NCBI GenBank assembly: GCA_029202545.1
Contig: CP119311.1
Span: forward strand, 620,001 to 684,000
DNA from: Candidatus Pseudobacter hemicellulosilyticus
GTDB lineage: Bacteria > Bacteroidota > Bacteroidia > Chitinophagales > Chitinophagaceae
DNA length: 64,000 nucleotides
Reading direction: 5' to 3'
Part shown: one piece after another, positions 44,556 to 52,722 of the stretch
Position numbering within the stretch: position 1 is the stretch's first letter
How the letters are laid out: the number at the start of each line of letters is the position of its first letter
Notes under the pieces: generated by a model
The model's input: the letters and a program-made list of their open reading frames with translations, nothing else
What the model was told of the DNA's origin: nothing
Databases searched by the model: none
Program-made: the position numbers and the translations under genes

Positions 44556-45524
44556 TTATCTTATGTCGATGGTTTTATGACCGATCTTTTTAACGTGGAC
44601 GCCGGTAGACAGCTCCAGCGCCAGCAATATATCGTCCAGTGAATCCTTATTGGAAAATGTTCCGGTGAATAGTTTATCGGTTATCCCTTCCGTAGTAATG
44701 ATCTGTACCTGGAAGCGGCGCTGTATATTACTGAACACTTCTTTCAGTGGTGTTTCATGGAAAGCGAACAGGTTATTGGTCCAGGCCGCAGCCAGCGCCA
44801 GATCTGCATTCCGAAGGGTAGCTATACCTGTTCCTTTATCCAGCAGCAATTGTTTGCCGGGTGTCAGTATGCCCAGCTGCTGGTGCGCCTTGTTTACCCT
44901 TACCTTCCCTGTCAGCACGCTTACCGATACGCCGGCTGATGCCGGTCCATCATTGACCAGGAAGGAGGTGCCCAGTACCTGTACGGCTACAGTGCTGGTC
45001 TGAACAATAAATGGCTTACCTGCCAGCGGGGCCACGGCAAAGAATGCTTCTCCCTGCAGGGTCAGCTGGCGTTTGTCATCCCGGAAATGGTCAGGATAGC
45101 TGATGCTGGCGCCGGCATTCAGGATCACAATAGTACTATCAGGGAGGATCAACTGCTTTGTTTCATACATACCGGCAGCCATGGTCTGCTGCTTTACCGG
45201 GTCAATGAAGTCAAGCAGCCGGGAGCGGAAATAATAACCGGTTACAGCCGTGGCCATCAGTCCCACTACCAGGGCAGCCACCCGTACCCAGTAACGGGAA
45301 ATCCTGTGCAGTGCTTTTTTGCCGGTGCGGGCAGCAGCTGTCCCGGCAATGGCTGATAGTCGGGGCAGCAGTCTTGCCTCCACTGCGGCCCTATGGGCAG
45401 CCGGCAGGCGGTCAGTGCCGTGTTCCGTGATCCGGAACCATTCCTCAAACAGCCGCAGATCAGCATCTGTAGCTTGTCCGCTCAGGTATCTTTTTACTGC
45501 CTCCTGGAGGTCATGATGGGTCAT
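44556..45524 (-). CDS. FecR-family anti-sigma factor
   Basis: 322 residues. Opening MTHHDLQEAVKRYLSGQATDADLRLFEEWF, TM helix at about 80-98 (VRVAALVVGLMATAVTGYYF), periplasmic FecR domain (QLILPDSTIVILNAGASISYPDHF; LQGEAFFAVAPL; VQVLGTSFLVND), and C-terminal DUF4974-like part (PLKEVFSNIQRRFQVQIITTEG). Shorter than the first FecR in the window. Pairs with the sigma factor encoded 156 bp upstream and the STN receptor encoded 99 bp downstream. Confidence 0.93.
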   Translation of the reverse strand: MTHHDLQEAVKRYLSGQATDADLRLFEEWFRITEHGTDRLPAAHRAAVEARLLPRLSAIAGTAAARTGKKALHRISRYWVRVAALVVGLMATAVTGYYFRSRLLDFIDPVKQQTMAAGMYETKQLILPDSTIVILNAGASISYPDHFRDDKRQLTLQGEAFFAVAPLAGKPFIVQTSTVAVQVLGTSFLVNDGPASAGVSVSVLTGKVRVNKAHQQLGILTPGKQLLLDKGTGIATLRNADLALAAAWTNNLFAFHETPLKEVFSNIQRRFQVQIITTEGITDKLFTGTFSNKDSLDDILLALELSTGVHVKKIGHKTIDIR

Positions 45525-45680
45525 TTAATGCAGGTCTTTACTACTATGTCTCCGGAAAGAAAATTTCAACCATGCCCGAAGGTTACGGAATTGTTACCAA
45601 AAAAGGCATGTATAGAAAGAGCCGACAATGACCTGTAGTAATTCAATCAGTATTTCTATTTTCTACCAGCAGATGGAATA

Positions 45681-46265
45681 CTATAAAGGAAATACCAGCA
45701 GCATATAAGCCGCACGGAGGGATTTTCTTATCCTGGTACGCGCCAGGTTCAGCTGGTTGCGAACAGTTTGTTCGGACAGTTCCAGCCCGGTGGCGATCTC
45801 CGCCACAGAGCGGTTCTGCTCTACACTCAGCAGGTATATTTCGCGCATCTTTCCGGGGAGCTGTTCTACCTCCCGATTGATGATGGCAGCTGTTTCGCGG
45901 GCCAGCAGATTCCGGAAAGCCGCTTCAGTGCTGGGTAAGATGGCCTCGTTCACCTGGTCCAGCTTTTCGGGGGATTGGAGGATCCTGCGGAGCTGGTTGA
46001 TGGTCTGGTACCGGACCGCAGTAAAAAGATAGGCTTCCACCGTGGCATTGATCTGCAGGGAATGCCGGCGTAACCAGATATTGGTGAATACTTCCTGCAC
46101 CACATCTTCTGCATCTGCTGTAGCGCCCAGGCGTTTCAGGGCAAAAACATAGAGCGGCTCCCACATGAGGGTATATAATTGTTCAAAGGCAGTGGCGTCA
46201 TCCTGACGGATACGTCCGATCAGGTCGGAGATTTCGGGTTGCTGTTGGGAGGTTCGCTGCGCCAC
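45681..46265 (-). CDS. ECF RNA polymerase sigma factor
   Basis: 194 residues: region 2 (DATAFEQLYTLMWEPLYVFALKRLGATADAEDVVQEVFTNIWLRR, read in parts) and region 4 (LSVEQNRSVAEIATGLELSEQTVRNQLNLARTRIRKSL). First gene of the second cell-surface-signalling locus. A TAnnTTTG box (TACTTTTG on the minus strand, 46283-46290) lies 18 bp upstream, so the leader is very short. Confidence 0.93.
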   Translation of the reverse strand: MAQRTSQQQPEISDLIGRIRQDDATAFEQLYTLMWEPLYVFALKRLGATADAEDVVQEVFTNIWLRRHSLQINATVEAYLFTAVRYQTINQLRRILQSPEKLDQVNEAILPSTEAAFRNLLARETAAIINREVEQLPGKMREIYLLSVEQNRSVAEIATGLELSEQTVRNQLNLARTRIRKSLRAAYMLLVFPL

Positions 46266-46586
46266 TTGACTGGTATGGACCGCAAAAGTAGGGAGCCAAT
46301 GTTACGTAAGTATTATGTCCCCTGCTGCCGGAAGCAATAGTGCTGTATATAAAAAAGAGGATGTTTCTGATGAAACACCCTCTTTCCGGTTGTTGCCTTT
46401 GAACCCAATAACTGGATCTTATAAGCGGGGGTTAAAGCTGACTTTTGTTACAGAAAACTATAGTTGTTAACAACAAGCAAATAACCACAATTCTGCATAT
46501 GTCTTTGTACAGGGAGTATGACAATCTTGTAGAATTCGAGCCACAGGCCGGATTTGGCAACCCGAAATTGTCGATCTTGCAGCCCT
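46266..46586. other. divergent promoter region with hairpin and palindrome
   Basis: Holds the promoters of the sigma gene (minus) and the response regulator gene (plus). On the minus strand TACTTTTG at 46290-46283 is a -7 box. A hairpin at 46354-46385 (arms of 14 with one mismatch, loop TGAT) is followed on the minus strand by TTTTTT and looks like a leftward terminator placed upstream of the sigma promoter. GTTGTTAACAAC at 46463-46474 is a perfect 12-bp palindrome and a candidate operator for the regulator gene. Confidence 0.5.
46354..46385 (-). terminator. leftward terminator upstream of the sigma promoter
   Basis: Arms AAAGAGGATGTTTC / GAAACACCCTCTTT (one mismatch), loop TGAT, T-run on the minus strand. 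It would stop transcription arriving from the right, that is, read-through from the kinase gene across the response regulator gene. Confidence 0.55.
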
Positions 46587-47225
46587 ATGACAACGCTACT
46601 GATTGCTGACGATCATTTTGCCGTAAGACTGGGCCTTGAGATGATGAGCAGGGAGATCCTGGGCACACAATGCAGCATTGAGCATGCCGCCAATGGCCAG
46701 CAGGTGCTGGCCAAATTACGTTCAACCATATACGATAGTATGATGCTGGACATGCAGATGCCGGAGCCCAGTGGCCTGCACCTGCTGGAAACGGCCCTTT
46801 CCCTGCAACCCAACCTGAATATACTGGTGGTCAGTGTCAACCCGGAATCCGTATTCGCAGAGAAATGCCTGCAACTGGGCGCCAAAGGCTTTGTGGCAAA
46901 AAGCGCCAGTGATACAGAATTGAAGACCGCTATTGAAAAAGTAATTGCCGGCCAGCGATACCTGCCACCAGGCATGCTGGGGTCCGGCGAGGAAATAATG
47001 GCGCCCAATCCCTTCCATTCGCTGTCTGTACGGGAACTGGATGTAACGTTGTTATTATTGAAAGGCCAGGGAATGCTGGAAGTAGGAAGATCATTGGGCA
47101 TCAGCGCCTCTACAGCCAGCACGTTCAAAGGCAGGATCTTCCGGAAACTGAAAATACAATCCATACTGGAACTGGAACAGCTGGCGCGGTTCCATGGTGT
47201 CAGCAACGATGCAGCAAGATCCTGA
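46587..47225 (+). CDS. NarL/LuxR-family response regulator
   Basis: About 212 residues from MTTLLIADDHFAVRLG. Receiver domain with acidic pair D8/D9, phospho-acceptor D55 in YDSMMLDMQMPEPSG and a conserved Lys in GAKGFVAKSAS. C-terminal LuxR HTH: LSVRELDVTLLLLKGQGMLEVGRSLGISASTASTFKGRIFRKLKIQS, read in parts. Its 3' end overlaps the convergent kinase gene by 26 bp. The kinase is its most likely partner. Possible targets are the flanking TonB loci (inference). Confidence 0.9.
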   Translation: MTTLLIADDHFAVRLGLEMMSREILGTQCSIEHAANGQQVLAKLRSTIYDSMMLDMQMPEPSGLHLLETALSLQPNLNILVVSVNPESVFAEKCLQLGAKGFVAKSASDTELKTAIEKVIAGQRYLPPGMLGSGEEIMAPNPFHSLSVRELDVTLLLLKGQGMLEVGRSLGISASTASTFKGRIFRKLKIQSILELEQLARFHGVSNDAARS

Positions 47226-50199
47226 CCACCGTTCCCTGTCCATTACCAGTTTGCAGCTGCAACTCCGCCCCGATCTTTTCTGCCAGGTTCTGCACTATCA
47301 TACTTCCGTTGCCACTTGTACCTGCTTGTGCGCCGCCGGCAGTGAAACGATCCATGGCTGCAGCATCCAGCCCGGGACCGGTATCTGACACTGACACTAT
47401 CCAATGACTGACCGTTTCGCGGGCAGTGACCCGGATCAGGCTATTACCTGTATGTTTGTTGGCGTTGTCAATCAGGTTACGGATAATGATAGCCAGTATC
47501 TGCCTGTCTGTCCTGACATCCAGGTCCACCGGTTCTATCAGCAGCTCGTTACCATTCACCAGGGCCATATCCATATATAATTCTTCCAGTTCATCCAGCA
47601 GGTCCTGCAACGCAAAATTTTCCATGGTCACTTTAAAGTCTTTGTGCTGACTGGCGGCCCAGGTAAAGAATTGCTCCGTAAAATCATTCAGTGCGCCTGT
47701 GCTGCTCCTGAGCTGGTACAGCTGCCGGTGCAATTGTTCACGGTTCATTTGCTCCTTTCCTTTTAACAGCTGGCTGCTCAATGTATGCAGGAAGCGGATG
47801 GGCGAACGCAGGTCATGCAGCACCATGGCCGTTACCCGGTCTTTTGTCTGGTTGCTTTCTTTCAATGCTTTCTCCGAAGCGATGAGCTGCTCCACGGTCT
47901 TGTTCAGGTCCTGCGTTTGTTCTGCAATGATCGCCTGCAGCCTGTGGTTCCGCGCCAGCAGGATCCTTGTCCTGGTCCTGATGACCCAATATACAACAGT
48001 CCCTATGGCCAGCAGCAGCAGGCAATAGAACCACCAGGTATTGTAGAACCAGGGTGCTACTGCAAAAGAAAGGGCCAGCCCGCCCGTTTCTTCCGGCTCA
48101 CCCTGTTTCCGCACCCGTAGCGTATAATTGCCCGGCGCTACATGATTAAGGGAGATGCTGCCGTCTTCCGGCAGCTCCTGCCAGTGTTCATCCATTCCCT
48201 CTATGCGGTACAGCAGGCGCAGGTTGGCGGGCTGACCAAAATAGGGCGTATTGACCACTACCGTAAGCCGGCTATAGTCCGGAGCAAGCCGCAAAAGCAT
48301 TCCGGGATCATCCACCGGGCGGTTATCCAGCAGCAGCCGGTCTATATAAACAGGATGGTCCGGCAATATAACCGGCAGCTGATGCGGCCGGAATTGTACA
48401 ATCCCCGCTATGGTAGGCAGCGAGAGTATACTGTCTTTTAACCACTGATAAGCAGGGATACAGCCGCCATTGAACTCATTGGTGCGCAGCTGATCGGCAG
48501 TGGTATACTGGTAATAAACTATCTCCCTGGTATTGCCGGCTGCATGGTCCAGTAAAGCTTTTTTCGGGACGGAATAGAGACCGTTATTGGTGGGTAGCCA
48601 GAAATTACCGCGGCCGTCATCCACAAAAGCATGAATGGTCTTCAGGGCGTCAAAAGGATGAACAGGGAACTGGTGCAGCTGCCCGTTCTCCCACAGGTAG
48701 AAGCCTTTGCCCATGGTAGAGATCCAGGCCCTGTTGGGGGTTTCCTGGTAAACACTGCGGATATACAGGGAGTCCAGCACAGTGCGGTAAACGATCCCCT
48801 GGTGCAGGTCAAACCACTTTACGCCCTGCTGGGTAGCTATGACAAAGGAATCCTTTCCGGTCTGGAATATGCTCATGATAACCGGGTCACCAGGCACACG
48901 TTTCAGGAGCAGCAGGCTGTCGTTACGCAGCTTGCCCACGGAACGACTGGTGCCCAGGATCATCACATTGCTGTCTGCCTGGTCCCGGAACAGGGAAGCC
49001 GGCCTGCTGTCCAGGTCCCTCAGCCGGGTATTGGTATGTGTGCGCAGATCATACCTGTACAGTTCCGGTTCGTCCCCATAATACAATTGGCCGCGATCCT
49101 GGAACAGCGTGATACCCGCCTGCTGGTTCATCTGCAGTTTCTGGTAACTGCCATCCGGCCAATAGCGCGTACGCTGGCAGACAAGCGACCCATCATCTGT
49201 CTGCACCTGCGCAAAAAAACCTTCCGCCGGCGCATCAGGCGGCTGGGCCGGGTAATGAAACCGGTTTGGGGAAATTATATGCAGGCCCGATACCAGGGAC
49301 CCGATAAAGTATTGCTGCTGTGCAGCATGACAGAACACAAAGCTTACTACCGGGACCTTGACCTGGCGGAGGGCTACCTCGCTCAGCAACCGGCCCTTGT
49401 CCAGGCGGATCCTGTACAGGATACTATCTGCCAGGATATACGACTGGCCATGCGTGAAGGAGCTGGTGAATGTACCCTGCCGGAATGCTTTGTTCTGTTG
49501 CAGCGGACCCTGGATATGGATACCAGGCTGGCGCCGCCCCTGCTTCCAGGCCTGCATGCCGCCGCCTTTTTCCCAGGTCAGCAGCCATTCATCTACTACC
49601 AGATGGATGACTTCCTTCCAGTTCCGGAAACTGCCTGCGGGTTGCAGGAGGCTGTCGGCCGTCCATAGCAACCTGTTATTGTCCACCACGTACAGTCCGC
49701 CAGGGCCCATATTAAGTTCCTGGTAACGGAGACTGCCATTGTCGGCAGCCTGATGCTCCTTTTCCAGCCGCTGTTTTAACGCAGGCGCCGTCACTAAGTA
49801 ACCGCCGAGGCTGGGTATCCAGCCTTTCGTTACGGTTAATAAGCGAGGTACCGGCACAGCGCCGGGCCAGGGCTGCTCAATGACCAGCTGTTGTTTGGAT
49901 TGATTCACAAAATGCAGCAGACCTGAAGTATCCAGGGCTGCCTGACGGATACGGCCCGACTGAAGGCCCGGGATATTATCCTCGTTGAATACCGTAAAAT
50001 GACGGCCATCAAAACGGACCAGGCCATCTTCCGTGCCCAGCCAGCAATAACCCCAGCGATCAAACTGAATGGTAGTAATACTGTTCTGCGGCAGGCCCTG
50101 CTCCATACCATAATGCCGCAGGCCATCCTGCTGCTGACGGGCGCATAAGAGGAAAGGCAATAAAAGAAAAACGATCAGGCCGGACAGGGTCATTTGCAT
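47200..50199 (-). CDS. two-component sensor kinase with Reg_prop propellers and Y_Y_Y domain
   Basis: 999 residues. Signal segment at the N-terminus (MTLSGLIVFLLLPFLLCA), then periplasmic beta-propeller repeats of the two-component-regulator type (MEQGLPQNSITTIQFDRWGYCWLGTEDGLVRFDG, read in parts; NFWLPTNNGLYSVPK), a Y_Y_Y domain (YRIEGMDEHWQELPEDGSISLNHVAPGNYTLRVRKQG, read in parts), one TM helix at about 722-740, coiled coil, HisKA with H795 (MVLHDLRSPIRF) and HATPase (RNLIDNANKHTG; SDTGPGLD). Unlike hybrid HTCS proteins it has no receiver or AraC part; the separate regulator encoded tail to tail would take that role. Confidence 0.92.
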   Translation of the reverse strand: MQMTLSGLIVFLLLPFLLCARQQQDGLRHYGMEQGLPQNSITTIQFDRWGYCWLGTEDGLVRFDGRHFTVFNEDNIPGLQSGRIRQAALDTSGLLHFVNQSKQQLVIEQPWPGAVPVPRLLTVTKGWIPSLGGYLVTAPALKQRLEKEHQAADNGSLRYQELNMGPGGLYVVDNNRLLWTADSLLQPAGSFRNWKEVIHLVVDEWLLTWEKGGGMQAWKQGRRQPGIHIQGPLQQNKAFRQGTFTSSFTHGQSYILADSILYRIRLDKGRLLSEVALRQVKVPVVSFVFCHAAQQQYFIGSLVSGLHIISPNRFHYPAQPPDAPAEGFFAQVQTDDGSLVCQRTRYWPDGSYQKLQMNQQAGITLFQDRGQLYYGDEPELYRYDLRTHTNTRLRDLDSRPASLFRDQADSNVMILGTSRSVGKLRNDSLLLLKRVPGDPVIMSIFQTGKDSFVIATQQGVKWFDLHQGIVYRTVLDSLYIRSVYQETPNRAWISTMGKGFYLWENGQLHQFPVHPFDALKTIHAFVDDGRGNFWLPTNNGLYSVPKKALLDHAAGNTREIVYYQYTTADQLRTNEFNGGCIPAYQWLKDSILSLPTIAGIVQFRPHQLPVILPDHPVYIDRLLLDNRPVDDPGMLLRLAPDYSRLTVVVNTPYFGQPANLRLLYRIEGMDEHWQELPEDGSISLNHVAPGNYTLRVRKQGEPEETGGLALSFAVAPWFYNTWWFYCLLLLAIGTVVYWVIRTRTRILLARNHRLQAIIAEQTQDLNKTVEQLIASEKALKESNQTKDRVTAMVLHDLRSPIRFLHTLSSQLLKGKEQMNREQLHRQLYQLRSSTGALNDFTEQFFTWAASQHKDFKVTMENFALQDLLDELEELYMDMALVNGNELLIEPVDLDVRTDRQILAIIIRNLIDNANKHTGNSLIRVTARETVSHWIVSVSDTGPGLDAAAMDRFTAGGAQAGTSGNGSMIVQNLAEKIGAELQLQTGNGQGTVVRILLHRC

Positions 50200-50304
50200 G
50201 AGCTACAGGTATCAGATGAAACAGGGATGGTCAAAAGTAGGGCAAAATCCCATTACCTGTCCCCTCCTGCTGATCCTCCTGCCGGCCTGGTTGTACACGC
50301 AGGA

Positions 50305-52689
50305 TCATTCATACAGGAACCAGGCGGTGGCCTCACAATCCTGGTCAGCCACAACCCTTATCCAGTGGGCATTATAGCCCTCCGGGAAAACATGCTCCAC
50401 TGTTTCGCCGGCTTTAATGCCAATCTTTTTATAAGGATGCCAGCCCTGGTAATCCACATCCACTTCCAGGGTGATGGTCACATCGCGACTGGCAGTCAGC
50501 TGTACTTTCTTTTTATCATAACCTGTCATCAGGTAAGGCAGTGAGGGTTCCTGCGCTTTGACCCGGGTGTTTTTCCAGGGCCCGCCGGTTCCCACCGGCT
50601 TGCCCAGCTGCCATAGATCGTCAATAGCACCAAACCACAACCCCTGGCTGGCTTCGCCAAATACATGGCCATCTGCTGCTGCGCCCTGGCGCACGCCACT
50701 GATCACCAGCAGCCCCCTCCAGGTACAATAATCCTGGATGGCTTTCCGGTGCGTAGTGATGGGCCGGATAGCCGCGTAACCGGATTCGCGACCCACTTCA
50801 TACAATGTGCCATGTGCATTGAGCATGAACCTTTCGGATTCCAGCTCGCGTTTACCCCTGGGCCAGCCGGCTGCCAGCTGCTGATCATAGGCCGCAGCCG
50901 TTTTGGGCAGCCTGAAGATACCCGTAGCATCTTTGATGATCACGGAAGCTTCATCCGCTTCAAAATCTTTTGACAGGGCCAGGATACGTTCCATAGCAGC
51001 CGTGCTGTCTGCTACCGGCGTACTGAAAGACAGCTGCTCATTCACTTCCCGGTACTGCTTCTTTCCGCCATCCAGGAACAGGGCCTGCAGGTTTTTATTG
51101 TGCGCCGCCGGCCGGATCAGCGCTGCCATCGCCTTTCCCGCTTCTTCAATACCGGCCAGGCCATTGAAAAGCGCACTGTTTACAGCCCGGCTTTTGTTGG
51201 CCAGGTGAAAGAAGGCGCCGGCCACACAGGATGTATTCACTTTCACGCGCGCCCAGGTGGCCGGCAGTGCTGATGGCAAGAGCAAAAAGCCATAGCCTTC
51301 TTTATCAACGATAACCGTCTTGTATAGTTTCCATTGGTTGTTCCCTTTTTCATCCAGCTCTATGTTGAAGCTCACCGGTCCTTTTGCATCATGGCTCAGG
51401 TGCAATACCCGGTAATCAAAACCACTCACCAGGAACGGATCCGATACGGTCCCTGCTTTTACGGCATCGCCGGCCCAGGGGCCGCCCCAGCCGCGGGGTA
51501 CACCCCATTGCTGCAAATCGCTCAGCTGGCCAAACCAGAGATTGGATTGTGAACGCCCTGCAAAAGGATTCTGCAAAATGGAAGTCTCATCGGTGGCTAT
51601 CACCAGCCGGCCATTCCATTCCGTATAATCAGGGATATAACGCAGGTGTGTATTGATGGGGCTAATGCCGGCACTGCGGGCCCTGCTGAATCCCTTCGGG
51701 AAATTATACAGCAGGCCATGCATATCCATCAGCAGTACGCCATTGCCCACTTCCCGGATACGGGGCCATTCTGTATACCAGCCACCATAACTATCATAGG
51801 TATGCGTAGATTTTGGCAACCGGTAAGTGTACCATTTGCCGCCATCCAGCAGCTTCAGCAATACGGATCGCCTGTCCCAGCCCATGCTCCAGGCCGGGGC
51901 TTTATCGTCCGGCGCTCCATAGATGCCACCGGGACCGGTAACATCTGTAAAAGGCCGGCGTTCTATAATAGACCAGCGCCGGCCGTCCCAGGAAGCCAGC
52001 ACCCCCACTTCTTCTTTTTCCCTGGGCTCAGCACCTGCCTGGAGATCGGCCGGATTGATATCCGGCTGCGTATGCTCGCCGTTGTTGGTGATGATAAATC
52101 TTTTTTGTGCGGTATACCCGCCCTTGCCATGCCAGCCGGGCACAGGCTTATTGAATAGTTTGGTGACCGCCAGGGTATGCACATCCGCTTCGTACACCAT
52201 GCCCTCCATATCATAGAAATACACTTTATTGGCCGGGGCTTCCAGGTGGCGGGCAGCAGCCGTTATACGACCGGGCATCAGGGTTGGCGGTATCACCCGC
52301 ACTTTACCGGCAGCATCAATGAAATAGGGGCCAATGATCAGCTGGTTGGATTCCCGGTGGATCATCCTGCCGGCCGGGGTGCCGCCCACACTTTCCGGGT
52401 GGATAGTCAGTTGCAACTGGTTGTCCACACTGAACAATTTATCCGAAGAGCCGCCGGGGCAATGCGGCGAATAGGTGATCATCCATAGTTTACCGGCCCA
52501 GGGTACTACGGCGCCAATACCGGTCTCGCTGCCATCTCCCTTGCAGGGTATACCATCGCCTTCATTGAATACCGTGAGATGCGGATACACGCCACTGATC
52601 TGTAAAGGCTGTTGCGGGTTTTGCGCCTGTACGGCAGCCAGGGACAGCAGTCCGGCGGCTGCACAAAATAAGGATCTGATCATTTTCAT
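50305..52689 (-). CDS. large secreted protein with internal duplication, function unknown
   Basis: 794 residues with signal peptide (MIRSLFCAAAGLLSLAAVQA). Not recognised. A module of about 150-170 residues occurs twice: one copy at roughly 350-510 (EWNGRLVIATDE; SNLWFGQLSDLQQWGVPRGWGGPW; WARVKVNTSCVAGAFFHL) and one at the C-terminus (TWRGLLVISGVR; QGLWFGAIDDLWQLGKPVGTGGPW; WIRVVADQDCEATAWFLYE). Many Trp, Tyr and Gly residues suggest a surface binding or enzymatic beta-rich protein. Third gene of the SusC-SusD operon, so it probably acts on or binds the same substrate. No catalytic motif was identified. Confidence 0.8.
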   Translation of the reverse strand: MKMIRSLFCAAAGLLSLAAVQAQNPQQPLQISGVYPHLTVFNEGDGIPCKGDGSETGIGAVVPWAGKLWMITYSPHCPGGSSDKLFSVDNQLQLTIHPESVGGTPAGRMIHRESNQLIIGPYFIDAAGKVRVIPPTLMPGRITAAARHLEAPANKVYFYDMEGMVYEADVHTLAVTKLFNKPVPGWHGKGGYTAQKRFIITNNGEHTQPDINPADLQAGAEPREKEEVGVLASWDGRRWSIIERRPFTDVTGPGGIYGAPDDKAPAWSMGWDRRSVLLKLLDGGKWYTYRLPKSTHTYDSYGGWYTEWPRIREVGNGVLLMDMHGLLYNFPKGFSRARSAGISPINTHLRYIPDYTEWNGRLVIATDETSILQNPFAGRSQSNLWFGQLSDLQQWGVPRGWGGPWAGDAVKAGTVSDPFLVSGFDYRVLHLSHDAKGPVSFNIELDEKGNNQWKLYKTVIVDKEGYGFLLLPSALPATWARVKVNTSCVAGAFFHLANKSRAVNSALFNGLAGIEEAGKAMAALIRPAAHNKNLQALFLDGGKKQYREVNEQLSFSTPVADSTAAMERILALSKDFEADEASVIIKDATGIFRLPKTAAAYDQQLAAGWPRGKRELESERFMLNAHGTLYEVGRESGYAAIRPITTHRKAIQDYCTWRGLLVISGVRQGAAADGHVFGEASQGLWFGAIDDLWQLGKPVGTGGPWKNTRVKAQEPSLPYLMTGYDKKKVQLTASRDVTITLEVDVDYQGWHPYKKIGIKAGETVEHVFPEGYNAHWIRVVADQDCEATAWFLYE

Positions 52690-52722
52690 AACGTTGATGG
52701 ATATTTCTTATCAGTTACGGGA

